Positions 1-9,021 of a DNA stretch of 64,000 bases are shown one piece after another. Source of the stretch: Pseudomonas cerasi (lineage in GTDB: Bacteria; Pseudomonadota; Gammaproteobacteria; Pseudomonadales; Pseudomonadaceae). The translations under genes were made by a program, and so were the position numbers. The stretch's first letter is position 1. The number at the start of each line of letters is the position of its first letter. The notes beneath the pieces are model-generated. The model was not told where the DNA came from. It saw only the letters and a list, made by a program, of their open reading frames with translations, and made no database searches. Location: NCBI RefSeq assembly GCF_900074915.1, contig NZ_LT222319.1:5511501-5575500 (forward strand). The letters are read 5' to 3'.

Positions 1-1111
1 ACTGCTTCTTGATGGTCACCACCGCCATGCGGTACGAGCAACCCTCGGGCGGCAGGTAGAAATCGACGATTTCCGGGAACTGCTTTTGCAGAATCGGCAC
101 GAACACTTCGTTCAGCGCGACACCCAGAATCGCCGGCTCATCAGGCGGACGACCGGTGTAGGTGCTGTGGTAAATCGGCTTGATGCGGTGCGTGATGCGC
201 TCGACGGTCAGCACCGGAAAGCTGTCGACTTCATTGTAATAGCCGGTGTGATCGCCGTAAGGCCCCTCGTCGGCCATCTCGCCCGGATGAATCACCCCTT
301 CGAGAACGATCTCGGCGCTGGCCGGGACTTGCAGATTGCTGCCACGGCACTTGATCAGCTCGGTACGCGAGCCACGCAGTAGCCCGGCAAAGGCATATTC
401 GGACAGGCTGTCCGGTACCGGCGTCACCGCACCAAGAATGGTCGCCGGGTCCGCGCCCAGTGCGACGGCGACCGGATAAGGCTCGCCAGGATGCTTGACG
501 CACCAGTCGCGGAAGTCCAGCGCACCACCGCGATGGCTGAGCCAGCGCATGATGATCTTGTTGCGACCGATGACCTGCTGGCGATAGATGCCGAGGTTCT
601 GGCGCTCCTTGTTCGGGCCTTTGGTGACCGTCAGGCCCCAGGTGATCAGCGGCGCGACATCGCCCGGCCAGCAGGTCTGCACGGGCAGCATGCCGAGGTC
701 GACGTCATCGCCTTCGATGACGACCTCCTGGCACGGTGCATCCTTGACGACCTTTGGTGCCATGGCGATGACCTTGCGGAAGATCGGCAGCTTGGACCAG
801 GCGTCCTTCAAACCCTTGGGTGGCTCAGGCTCTTTGAGAAACGCCAGCAGCTTGCCGATTTCACGCAGCTCACTGACCGCTTCGGCGCCCATGCCCATGG
901 CTACGCGCTCTGGCGTGCCGAACAGGTTGCCCAGCACCGGGATATCAAAACCAACCGGTTTTTCGAACAGCAGGGCCGGGCCCTTGGCACGCAAGGTACG
1001 GTCACAGATTTCAGTCATTTCCAGCACAGGCGAGATCGGCATCTGGATGCGTTTCAACTCTCCGCGCTGCTCAAGCTGCTGCACGAAATCCCTAAGATCT
1101 TTGAATTTCAT
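1..1111 (-). CDS. ubiD: UbiD 4-hydroxy-3-polyprenylbenzoate decarboxylase (C-terminus cut by window edge)
   Basis: This is the prenylated-FMN-dependent decarboxylase of ubiquinone biosynthesis, which removes the carboxylate of polyprenyl-4-hydroxybenzoate. The protein begins MKFKDLRDFVQQLEQRGEL and stays open to position 1, giving about 370 of the roughly 490 residues usual for the family. The conserved EGPYGDHTGYY stretch near residue 285 is part of the cofactor and active-site region of UbiD enzymes. The ATG lies at 1109-1111. It sits downstream of rho in the same direction, but a strong hairpin at 1193-1222 separates them, so it probably has its own promoter. The identification is firm; the missing C-terminus lies to the left of this window. 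Confidence 0.95.
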   Translation of the reverse strand, partial: MKFKDLRDFVQQLEQRGELKRIQMPISPVLEMTEICDRTLRAKGPALLFEKPVGFDIPVLGNLFGTPERVAMGMGAEAVSELREIGKLLAFLKEPEPPKGLKDAWSKLPIFRKVIAMAPKVVKDAPCQEVVIEGDDVDLGMLPVQTCWPGDVAPLITWGLTVTKGPNKERQNLGIYRQQVIGRNKIIMRWLSHRGGALDFRDWCVKHPGEPYPVAVALGADPATILGAVTPVPDSLSEYAFAGLLRGSRTELIKCRGSNLQVPASAEIVLEGVIHPGEMADEGPYGDHTGYYNEVDSFPVLTVERITHRIKPIYHSTYTGRPPDEPAILGVALNEVFVPILQKQFPEIVDFYLPPEGCSYRMAVVTIKKQ

Positions 1112-1192
1112 TAACCCGGCCATTTATCCAATAGACGCACATCGTACCTGCTCCAGCCCTTCAAGGCAGCTAATCGGCGGCATGCAGGCAAA

Positions 1193-1222
1193 AAAAATGG
1201 TGCCCCGAAGGGCACCATTTTT
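1193..1222 (-). terminator. rho-independent terminator after rho
   Basis: TGGTGCCC (1198-1205) pairs with GGGCACCA (1210-1217) around a CGAA loop, and A and T runs on the two sides extend the stem. Read leftward, the hairpin ends in a long U tract, as expected for termination of rho transcripts 17 bases after the rho stop codon. The rightward strand also has a T run, but no gene reads into it from the left. Confidence 0.85.
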
Positions 1223-1238
1223 TGTTTCAGCCTGCCCG

Positions 1239-2498
<1,260 letters not shown>

Positions 2499-2693
2499 AT
2501 GGGGAATGACGTAATCATGTATGGAGGGGGAAATTAAGCTTTTGGCTTAATGAGGCCGCGCCGCAGAGAAGGCGACAGGATCGCGTACTAAATCGAAAGG
2601 AGAGCGTCGGCGACGGCTAGCAGGGGGCAACGGAGAAGCCGTTGCGGGGCCGAATGTACCACCTGATTTTCCAGGCGTCTAGTACGACACCCG

Positions 2694-2720
2694 AAAAAAC
2701 CCCGCGATTTGCGGGGCTTT
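2694..2720 (-). terminator. rho-independent terminator after trxA
   Basis: CCCCGC (2700-2705) pairs with GCGGGG (2711-2716) around a GATTT loop. On the leftward strand the hairpin is followed by a run of U (the A run at 2694-2699 in the given strand). It lies 8 bases after the trxA stop codon and would separate trxA from rho. Confidence 0.85.
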
Positions 2721-2728
2721 GAAACGCC

Positions 2729-3058
2729 TCAGATGTTGGCGTCGAGGAACGCAGCCAGCTGCGACTTCGACAGGGCGCCGACTTTGGTCGCTTCAACATT
2801 GCCGTTCTTGAACAGCATCAGCGTAGGGATACCGCGAACACCATGCTTGGCAGGAGTGTCCTGGTTTTCATCGATGTTCAACTTGGCAACAGTCAGCTTG
2901 CCTTCGTAGGTGCTGGCGATTTCGTCCAGAACCGGGGCAATCATTTTGCAAGGGCCACACCATTCAGCCCAATAGTCAACAAGCACAGGACCCTGAGCCT
3001 TGAGTACTTCGGCTTCAAAGGTGGCGTCGGTGACGTGTTTGATAAGGTCGCTACTCAT
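2729..3058 (-). CDS. trxA: Thioredoxin 1
   Basis: Cytoplasmic dithiol-disulfide oxidoreductase that reduces ribonucleotide reductase, PAPS reductase and other proteins. The 109-residue protein carries the WCGPC active site at residues 33-37 and the cis-proline segment GIPTLMLF. I chose the ATG at 3056-3058 because GGAG sits about 6 bases upstream and the length then equals the family norm. An in-frame ATG 18 bases further upstream would add MTSETS but lacks a good ribosome-binding site. The gene is followed by a strong terminator and then rho, the same order as in P. aeruginosa. Confidence 0.97.
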   Translation of the reverse strand: MSSDLIKHVTDATFEAEVLKAQGPVLVDYWAEWCGPCKMIAPVLDEIASTYEGKLTVAKLNIDENQDTPAKHGVRGIPTLMLFKNGNVEATKVGALSKSQLAAFLDANI

Positions 3059-3179
3059 GGAAGTCTCCGAGGTCATAGGCTAAAAACGACGCTCATCATA
3101 GCGGGCCTCAGGTGATTCAGGAAGCGAAGGTTCATTGAGTCTGACTATGATGAGCCATGACTGCAGTTATGGCCGGCGT

Positions 3180-3884
3180 TCAGTTGGCGGGCGAAACGAA
3201 CACGATACCGGTGCGCAGTGCCGCGCCACGAATATGGTCCTGCATGGCCTTTTGCGCAGGCCCTGACGCATGTCGGGCCAGCGCGCGAAGGATCTTGCGG
3301 TGCTCCTGCCAGGTTTCCATGACCCTGGCCGCCCGGATGAACGGCATCTTTTGGCTTTCCAGAAAGATGTCGGCCCCGGCAGTCACGATCCCGAGCATCG
3401 CCTGATTGCCGCTGGCGACCAGAATGTGCCGATGAAACTCGAAGTCGAGCCGCGCCGCAGCCTCGAAGTCACCGGCACGCAGCTCCAGGCGCATGGCTTC
3501 GACGTTGTCCTCCAACACATCCCGCTCGTCGGCGGTCAGGGTCACCGCTGCCATTCCCGCAGCAAAACCTTCCAGTGCATAGCGCAACTGAAAGGTGTCG
3601 GCCGGGGAAACTTGAGCTTCATAAGGCCAGGAAAAACCACCTGTGCGCTGTTCTGGTTCAGAAATCGACTGCACGAAGACGCCTTTGCCGGGCTGGACAC
3701 TGACCACTCCGAGTGCGCTGAGCGATGACAAGGCTTCACGCAAGGATGCCCGACTGACCCCCAGCAAAACCGCCAGATCGCGTTGCGACGGCAGGCTCTC
3801 GCCGGGCTTGTACCCTTGCTCGGCGATCAATTTGCGAATGGCCCGGAGGGCTGATTCGGGTACTGCGAGTGAAGTGTGCGGCAT
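3180..3884 (-). CDS. FadR/GntR-family transcriptional regulator with FCD domain
   Basis: A 234-residue DNA-binding regulator. The N-terminal winged helix-turn-helix (about residues 10-75) contains SQRDLAVLLGVSRASLREAL, the GntR signature. The remaining two thirds are the all-helical FCD ligand-binding domain with spaced acidic and histidine residues (LDFEFHRHILVASGNQ) that bind a metal and a carboxylate effector in this family. The ATG at 3882-3884 is chosen; a GTG lies immediately upstream. It is transcribed divergently from an amino-acid ABC transporter, and a FadR-type palindrome lies in the shared upstream region, so it probably controls that transporter. The effector is unknown, but an amino or organic acid is likely. 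Confidence 0.85.
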   Translation of the reverse strand: MPHTSLAVPESALRAIRKLIAEQGYKPGESLPSQRDLAVLLGVSRASLREALSSLSALGVVSVQPGKGVFVQSISEPEQRTGGFSWPYEAQVSPADTFQLRYALEGFAAGMAAVTLTADERDVLEDNVEAMRLELRAGDFEAAARLDFEFHRHILVASGNQAMLGIVTAGADIFLESQKMPFIRAARVMETWQEHRKILRALARHASGPAQKAMQDHIRGAALRTGIVFVSPAN

Positions 3885-4011
3885 CACTGTTCAGGCCAGT
3901 CAGTCCAGTAAAAATCCCTTTTATCTCCATCTCGAACATTCGGCAAGCGACGCCCAGCACTGGGGCAGCAAGGCTTTAAAGCGCGCCAAAGCAGGGCGAG
4001 GCCTCCTCCAG

Positions 4012-4024
4012 CTGGTCAGACCAG
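4012..4024. promoter_or_regulatory. Candidate FCD/FadR-type operator
   Basis: CTGGTCAGACCAG is a perfect 13-base palindrome (CTGGTC-A-GACCAG) containing TGGTNNNACCA, the core recognised by FadR-subfamily GntR regulators such as FadR, PdhR and LldR. It lies between the divergent regulator (start 3884) and the transporter gene (start 4135), about 90 bases upstream of the transcription start predicted from the -24/-12 element. Confidence 0.6.
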
Positions 4025-4075
4025 TAAGACCATAAATGCGCTGCAAACCTTGATTCATGGCAGGTAATGACCGAA

Positions 4076-4091
4076 TGGCATGCGCTGTGCA
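4076..4091 (+). promoter_or_regulatory. Candidate sigma-54 (-24/-12) promoter for the amino-acid transporter
   Basis: TGGCATGCGCTGTGCA fits the RpoN consensus TGGCAC-N5-TTGCA. The invariant GG (4077-4078) and GC (4089-4090) have exactly 10 bases between them. The transcription start would be near 4102 and the first gene starts at 4135. Nitrogen-responsive sigma-54 control is common for amino-acid uptake systems in pseudomonads, so the assignment fits the function. I did not identify the activator site. Confidence 0.6.
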
Positions 4092-4134
4092 CTGGAGACA
4101 GGCCAACACCTTTCGTTTCGCCCGGAGACTTCAT

Positions 4135-4920
4135 ATGACCAAGCGTTACAGCGCCCTGCTTACTGCACTGTTTGCCAGTCTGATGCTGAGCCAGACACCC
4201 GCCCACGCCAACGGCCTGGACGACGTTGTAGCGCGCGGCACCCTCAAGGTGGCCGTTCCGCAGGACTTCCCGCCATTCGGCTCGGTCGGCCCCGACATGA
4301 AACCGCGCGGCCTGGACATCGACACCGCACAACTGCTGGCCGACAAGCTGAAGGTCAAGCTGGAACTGACCCCGGTCAACAGCACCAACCGCATTCCGTT
4401 CCTGACCACCGGCAAGGTCGACCTGGTGATCTCCAGCCTGGGCAAGAACCCGGACCGCGAAAAAGTCATCGACTTCTCACGCGCCTACGCACCGTTCTAC
4501 CTGGCGGTATTCGGTCCACCTGATTCGCCGGTCAAGGACATCGCTGACCTGAAAGGCAAGACCATCAGCGTCACCCGTGGTGCTATCGAAGACATCGAGC
4601 TGTCGAAAGTGGCTCCGGAAGGCGCGGTCATCAAGCGCTTCGAAGACAACAACTCCACCATCGCAGCCTATCTGGCCGGTCAGACCGACCTGATTGCCAG
4701 CGGCAACGTGGTGATGGTCGCGATCAGCGAGCGCAATCCCAAGCGCATCCCGGCACTGAAAGTGAAACTCAAGGACTCGCCCGTGTATGTCGGCGTGAAC
4801 AAGGGTCAGCCGGAACTGTTGGGCAAGGTCGATGAGATTCTGAATGCCGCCAAGGCTGACGGCTCGCTGGAAAATGCTTCCCAGAAATGGCTGAAGCAAC
4901 CGCTGCCTGCCGATCTCTGA
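4135..4920 (+). CDS. Amino-acid ABC transporter, periplasmic substrate-binding protein
   Basis: A 261-residue family 3 extracellular solute-binding protein of the HisJ/GlnH type. Residues 1-25 form a Sec signal peptide ending in PAHA before the mature NGLDDVV. The mature part has the usual GTLKVAVPQDFPPFG opening, the GLDIDTAQLLADKLKVKLEL strand-helix unit, and the DLVISSLGKNPDREKVIDFS hinge typical of polar amino-acid binders. The ATG at 4135 is preceded by GGAG (4124-4127) and yields the signal peptide; an upstream in-frame start would not. It opens a four-gene cluster with two permeases and an ATPase. The substrate cannot be named from sequence; a polar or charged amino acid is likely. Confidence 0.9.
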   Translation: MTKRYSALLTALFASLMLSQTPAHANGLDDVVARGTLKVAVPQDFPPFGSVGPDMKPRGLDIDTAQLLADKLKVKLELTPVNSTNRIPFLTTGKVDLVISSLGKNPDREKVIDFSRAYAPFYLAVFGPPDSPVKDIADLKGKTISVTRGAIEDIELSKVAPEGAVIKRFEDNNSTIAAYLAGQTDLIASGNVVMVAISERNPKRIPALKVKLKDSPVYVGVNKGQPELLGKVDEILNAAKADGSLENASQKWLKQPLPADL

Positions 4921-4949
4921 TCACTGCTTTCCGGTAACAGGATTCACCA

Positions 4950-5615
4950 ATGGCTTATCACTTCGACTTTACACCGGTCCTGCAGAGCATCGATCTGCTG
5001 TTGCGCGGGGCTTTGTTCACGCTGGAACTGACGGCCATTGGCACCCTGCTGGGCGTCAGTCTCGGTATTGTCGGTGCCGTCGTGAGGGCCTGGAAGATTC
5101 AGCCTTTTGCGACGATCTTTGCCATCTATGTCGAGCTGATCCGCAACACACCGTTTCTGGTCCAGCTGTTCTTCATTTTCTTCGGTCTGCCGTCGCTGGG
5201 CGTGCAGATCACGGAATGGCAGGCAGCGGTGCTGGCGATGGTCATCAACCTGGGTGCCTACTCGACCGAAATCGTGCGGGCGGGTATCCAGGCGATTCCC
5301 AAGGGTCAGCTTGAAGCGTCGGCTGCGCTGGCAATGAACCGTTACGAAGCCTTTCGCCACGTGGTGCTGGTTCCGGCGCTGGGCAAGGTCTGGCCGGCAC
5401 TGAGCAGCCAGATCATCATCGTCATGCTGGGCTCGTCGGTCTGCTCGCAGATTGCCACTGAAGAACTGAGCTTCTTTGCCAACTTCATTCAGTCACGCAA
5501 CTTCCGCTCGTTCGAAACCTACATTGTGACCACGCTGATCTACCTGGCCATGGCGCTGCTGATCCGGCAACTGCTGGCCTGGATCGGGCGTCGCTACATC
5601 TCGAGGAACAGCTGA
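4950..5615 (+). CDS. Amino-acid ABC transporter permease 1
   Basis: A 221-residue inner-membrane permease of the HisM/HisQ family. It has about five hydrophobic segments and the cytoplasmic EAA loop QLEASAALAMNRYEAFRHVVLVPALGKVWPAL that contacts the ATPase. The motif LIRNTPFLVQLFFIFFGLP is characteristic of polar amino-acid permeases. It starts 29 bases after the binding protein and its stop overlaps the next permease start by one base, so the two are probably translationally coupled. It should form a heterodimer with the following permease. Confidence 0.92.
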   Translation: MAYHFDFTPVLQSIDLLLRGALFTLELTAIGTLLGVSLGIVGAVVRAWKIQPFATIFAIYVELIRNTPFLVQLFFIFFGLPSLGVQITEWQAAVLAMVINLGAYSTEIVRAGIQAIPKGQLEASAALAMNRYEAFRHVVLVPALGKVWPALSSQIIIVMLGSSVCSQIATEELSFFANFIQSRNFRSFETYIVTTLIYLAMALLIRQLLAWIGRRYISRNS

Positions 5616-6262
5616 TGGATTTCACCCTCTGGGACATCGTGCGCAATCTGCTGATCGGCCTGCAATGGACCGTGGCCTTGTCGCTGGTGGCCTTCATCGG
5701 CGGCGGGCTGATCGGCTTGCTGATCATGGGCATGCGCACCTCGGAGAAATCCGGCCCGCGCGTGACTGCGAAACTCTATATAGAACTGTTTCAGGGCACG
5801 CCGCTGTTGATGCAGTTGTTTCTGGTGTTCTTCGGTGTCGCCCTGATGGGCATGAACATTTCGCCCTGGGCTGCGGCGGCACTGGCCTTGACGCTGTTTA
5901 CCAGCGCCTACCTTGCGGAAATCTGGCGTGGCTGCGTCGAATCGATTTCCAAGGGCCAGTGGGAAGCATCCGCGAGCCTGGCGCTGACTCCATTCGAGCA
6001 GATGCGTTACGTGATTCTGCCGCAGGCGTTGCGCATCGCGGTCGCGCCGACGGTCGGCTTTTCCGTGCAGGTGGTCAAAGGCACTGCAGTGACGTCGATC
6101 ATCGGTTTCACCGAACTGACCAAGACCGGCAGCATGCTGGCCAACGCTACGTTCGAACCTTTCATGGTCTATGGCTTCGTTGCTCTGGGCTACTTCATCC
6201 TGTGCTACCCCTTGTCGCTGTGCGCGCGCCATCTGGAAAGGAGACTGCATGCCTCTGCTTAG
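5615..6262 (+). CDS. Amino-acid ABC transporter permease 2
   Basis: A 215-residue permease paralogous to the gene before it, with the related core motif LYIELFQGTPLLMQLFLVFFG and an EAA loop (EASASLALTPFEQMRYVILPQALRI). The ATG at 5615 overlaps the stop of permease 1 in TGATG. Its last 14 bases overlap the start of the ATPase gene. The tight packing indicates one operon. Together with permease 1 it would form the membrane channel of a HisQMP-like importer. Confidence 0.92.
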   Translation: MDFTLWDIVRNLLIGLQWTVALSLVAFIGGGLIGLLIMGMRTSEKSGPRVTAKLYIELFQGTPLLMQLFLVFFGVALMGMNISPWAAAALALTLFTSAYLAEIWRGCVESISKGQWEASASLALTPFEQMRYVILPQALRIAVAPTVGFSVQVVKGTAVTSIIGFTELTKTGSMLANATFEPFMVYGFVALGYFILCYPLSLCARHLERRLHASA

Positions 6263-6983
6263 AATTTCCGCCCTGCATAAATACTATGGCGATCATCACG
6301 TACTCAAAGGCATCGATCTGTCGGTCGAAGAAGGCCAGGTCGTGGCGATCATCGGTCGCAGCGGCTCGGGCAAAAGCACCCTGTTGCGCACGCTCAACGG
6401 TCTGGAGTCGATCAACGATGGTGTGATCGAGGTCGATGGCGAATACCTGGACGCCGCGCGCGCCGACCTGCGCACGCTGCGCCAGAAGGTCGGCATGGTG
6501 TTCCAGCAGTTCAACCTGTTCCCGCACCTGAGCGTGGGTGAGAACGTCATGCTTGCGCCGCAGGTCGTGCAGAAAGTACCGAAGGCCGAGGCCGCCAAAC
6601 TGGCGAGGAAGATGCTCGAACGCGTCGGGCTGGGCGAGAAGTTCGACGCCTTCCCGGATCGCCTGTCCGGTGGTCAACAGCAACGCGTAGCGATTGCCCG
6701 CGCGCTGGCGATGTCGCCCAAGGTATTGCTGTGCGACGAAATCACCTCGGCACTGGACCCGGAGCTGGTCAACGAAGTGCTCAGCGTGGTGCGCCAGTTG
6801 GCAGCCGATGGCATGACCCTGATCATGGTCACCCACGAAATGCGCTTCGCGCGTGAAGTGGGTGACAAGCTGGTGTTCATGCACCAGGGCAAGGTGCACG
6901 AAGTGGGCGATCCGAAAGAACTCTTCGCCAACCCGAAAACCCCGGAACTGGCGAACTTCATCGGCACAGTGGAGCACGCCTGA
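6249..6983 (+). CDS. Amino-acid ABC transporter ATP-binding protein
   Basis: A 244-residue ATPase of the HisP/GlnQ class. It has Walker A GRSGSGKST, the Q-loop MVFQQFNLFPHLSV, the signature LSGGQQQR, Walker B VLLCDE followed by ITSALDPE, and the switch histidine in MVTHEM. The usual Walker B triad in this class is DEPTSALDPE; here the proline is isoleucine (DEITSALDPE), a common tolerated variant. The ATG at 6249 is preceded by GGAG (6240-6243) and lies inside the end of the permease gene, which supports coupled translation. It powers uptake through the two permeases upstream. Confidence 0.93.
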   Translation: MPLLRISALHKYYGDHHVLKGIDLSVEEGQVVAIIGRSGSGKSTLLRTLNGLESINDGVIEVDGEYLDAARADLRTLRQKVGMVFQQFNLFPHLSVGENVMLAPQVVQKVPKAEAAKLARKMLERVGLGEKFDAFPDRLSGGQQQRVAIARALAMSPKVLLCDEITSALDPELVNEVLSVVRQLAADGMTLIMVTHEMRFAREVGDKLVFMHQGKVHEVGDPKELFANPKTPELANFIGTVEHA

Positions 6984-7050
6984 GGCTGAACGCAGAGCGT
7001 CCGGAACAGCATGCGCACACGGAGCATCGATAGTGGTCTTGCGCGCACCT

Positions 7051-8826
7051 ATCGTTCCTCACGCTCCGCGTGGGAATGCATTTCGTGACGCTCCGCGTCA
7101 CAGCTACATGCTGTATCGGGCTGGACAGAAATCTTGGTGGGAGTGAGCTTGCTCACGAAGACTTTGGTCCAAACGCCATATTTTCAGGGGCTGCACCGGC
7201 CTCTTCGCGAGCAAGCTCGCTCCCACGAAGACTTGTGTGTAACGATGAGCGCGGAGCATGTTGCGGGCACTCATCGTTCCTCACGCTCCGCGTGGGAATG
7301 CATTTCGTGACGCTCCGCGTCACAGCTACATGCTGTATCGGGCTGGACAGAAATCTTGGTGGGAGTGAGCTTGCTCACGAAGACTTTGGTCCAAACGCCA
7401 TATTTTCAGGGGCTGTACCGGCCTCTTCGCGAGCAAGCTCGCTCCCACGAAAACTTGTGTGTAACGCTGAGCGCGGAGCATGTTGCGGGCACTCATCGTT
7501 CCTCACGCTCCGCGTGGGAATGCAGTTCGTGACGCTCTGCGTCACAGCTACATGCTGTATCGGGCTGGACAGAAATCTTGGTGGGAGTGAGCTTGCTCAC
7601 GAAGACTTTGGTCCAAACGCCATATTTTCAGGGGCTGCACCGGCCTCTTCGCGAGCAAGCTCGCTCCCACGAAGACTTGTGTGTAACGCTGAGCGCGGAG
7701 CATGTTGCGGGCACTCATCGCTCCTCACGCTCCGCGTGGGAATGCATTTCGTGACGCTCCGCGTCACAGCTACATGCTGTATCGGGCTGGACAGAAATCT
7801 TCGTGGGAGTGAGCTTGCTCACGAAGGCGTTGGTCCAAACACCATATCTCCGGGGGCTGCACCGGCCTCTTCGCGAGCAAGCTCGCTCCCACGAAGACTT
7901 GTGTGTAACGATGAGCGCGGAGCATGTTGCGGGCACTCATCGTTCCTCACGCTCCGCGTGGGAATGCATTTCGTGACGCTCCGCGTCACAGCTACATGCT
8001 GTAGCGGGCTGGACAGAAATCTTGGTGGGAGTGAGCTTGCTCACGAAGACTTTGGTCCAAACGCCATATTTTCAGGGGCTGCACCGGCCTCTTCGCGAGC
8101 AAGCTCGCTCCCACGAAAACTTGTGTGTAACGCTGAGCGCGGAGCATGTTGCGGGCACTTATCGTTCCTCACGCTCCGCGTGGGAATGCAGTTCGTGACG
8201 CTCCGCGTCACAGCTACATGCTGTATCGGGCTGGACAGAAATCTTGGTGGGAGTGAGCTTGCTCACGAAGGCGTTGGTCCAAACACCATATCTCCGGGGG
8301 CTGCACCGGCCTCTTCGCGAGCAAGCTCGCTCCCACGAGAACTTGTGTGTAACGCTGAGCGCGGAGCATGTTGCGGGCACTTATCGTTCCTCACGCTCCG
8401 CGTGGGAATGCATTTCGTGACGCTCCGCGTCACAGCTACATGCTGTATCGGGCTGGACAGAAATCTTGGTGGGAGTGAGCTTGCTCACGAAGGCGTTGGT
8501 CCAAACACCATATCTCCGGGGGCTGCACCGGCCTCTTCGCGAGCAAGCTCGCTCCCACGAAAACTTGTGTGTAACGCTGAGCGCGGAGCATGTTGCGGGC
8601 ACTTATCGTTCCTCACGCTCCGCGTGGGAATGCAGTTCGTGACGCTCTGCGTCACAGCTACATGCTGTATCGGGCTGGACAGAAATCTTGGTGGGAGTGA
8701 GCTTGCTCACGAAGACTTTGGTCCAAACGCCATATTTTCAGGGGCTGCACCGGCCTCTTCGCGAGCAAGCTCGCTCCCACGAAGACTGTGTATTACGCTG
8801 AGCCCGGCGCATAGACACGATGGCGT
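7051..8826. repeat. Tandem array of eight 222-bp REPIN-containing units
   Basis: Eight head-to-tail units start at 7051, 7273, 7495, 7717, 7939, 8161, 8383 and 8605, every one exactly 222 bp. Each unit has two parts. The first part holds short palindromes, CACGCTCCGCGTG and GTGACGCTCCGCGTCAC (CTCTGCG in some units). The second part is an inverted REP pair: in unit 1 the left arm is at 7137-7160 and the right arm at 7203-7226, separated by 42 bases. This two-REP arrangement matches the REPIN elements known from Pseudomonas, which are mobilised by RAYT transposases; no RAYT gene is in this window. The period is a multiple of three, so a reading frame stays open across the array, but I regard it as non-coding. 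The last unit degrades after about 8790. Confidence 0.9.
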
Positions 8827-8910
8827 CTTAGGGATACCTCTCGTTCCGCACGCTTTAGCGTGGCAATGCATTTTGGTGAAGCCCTGCGTCACATGGCATT
8901 GATAGCCATA
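8827..8910. repeat. Decayed partial repeat unit flanking the array
   Basis: The stretch CGTTCCGCACGCTTTAGCGTGGCAATGCA and the following GTGAAGCCCTGCGTCAC resemble the first part of a 222-bp unit but with several substitutions. It looks like an older, diverged copy between the array and ppx. The 67 bases before the array (6984-7050) similarly resemble a diverged unit tail. Confidence 0.5.
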
Positions 8911-9021
8911 CGCCACGCGCGCGAGTAATAACGGGTATTTCCGGTGCCTGAACAGCTTCGCGTTGGCGGCAAGCATGGATCGTGGCACGATGGTCCGGTT
9001 ATCGAACCGGATTTCCTGACC

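Noticed and set aside
7051..8826. CRISPR array
   Set aside because: The units are directly adjacent 222-bp repeats with no unique spacers, and no cas genes are present.
7070..8902. A 610-residue open frame with a 74-residue repeat covering the tandem array
   Set aside because: The frame stays open only because the repeat period (222) is a multiple of three and the consensus has no stop in that frame. Its peptide is full of Cys and Ser/Arg runs made by REP palindromes, the opposite strand has equally regular frames, and no ribosome-binding site or family match is seen.
8944..9021. N-terminal extension of ppx starting at 8944
   Set aside because: The extra 26 residues have no family counterpart and lie beside decayed repeats; the ATG at 9022 gives the usual 500-residue protein.
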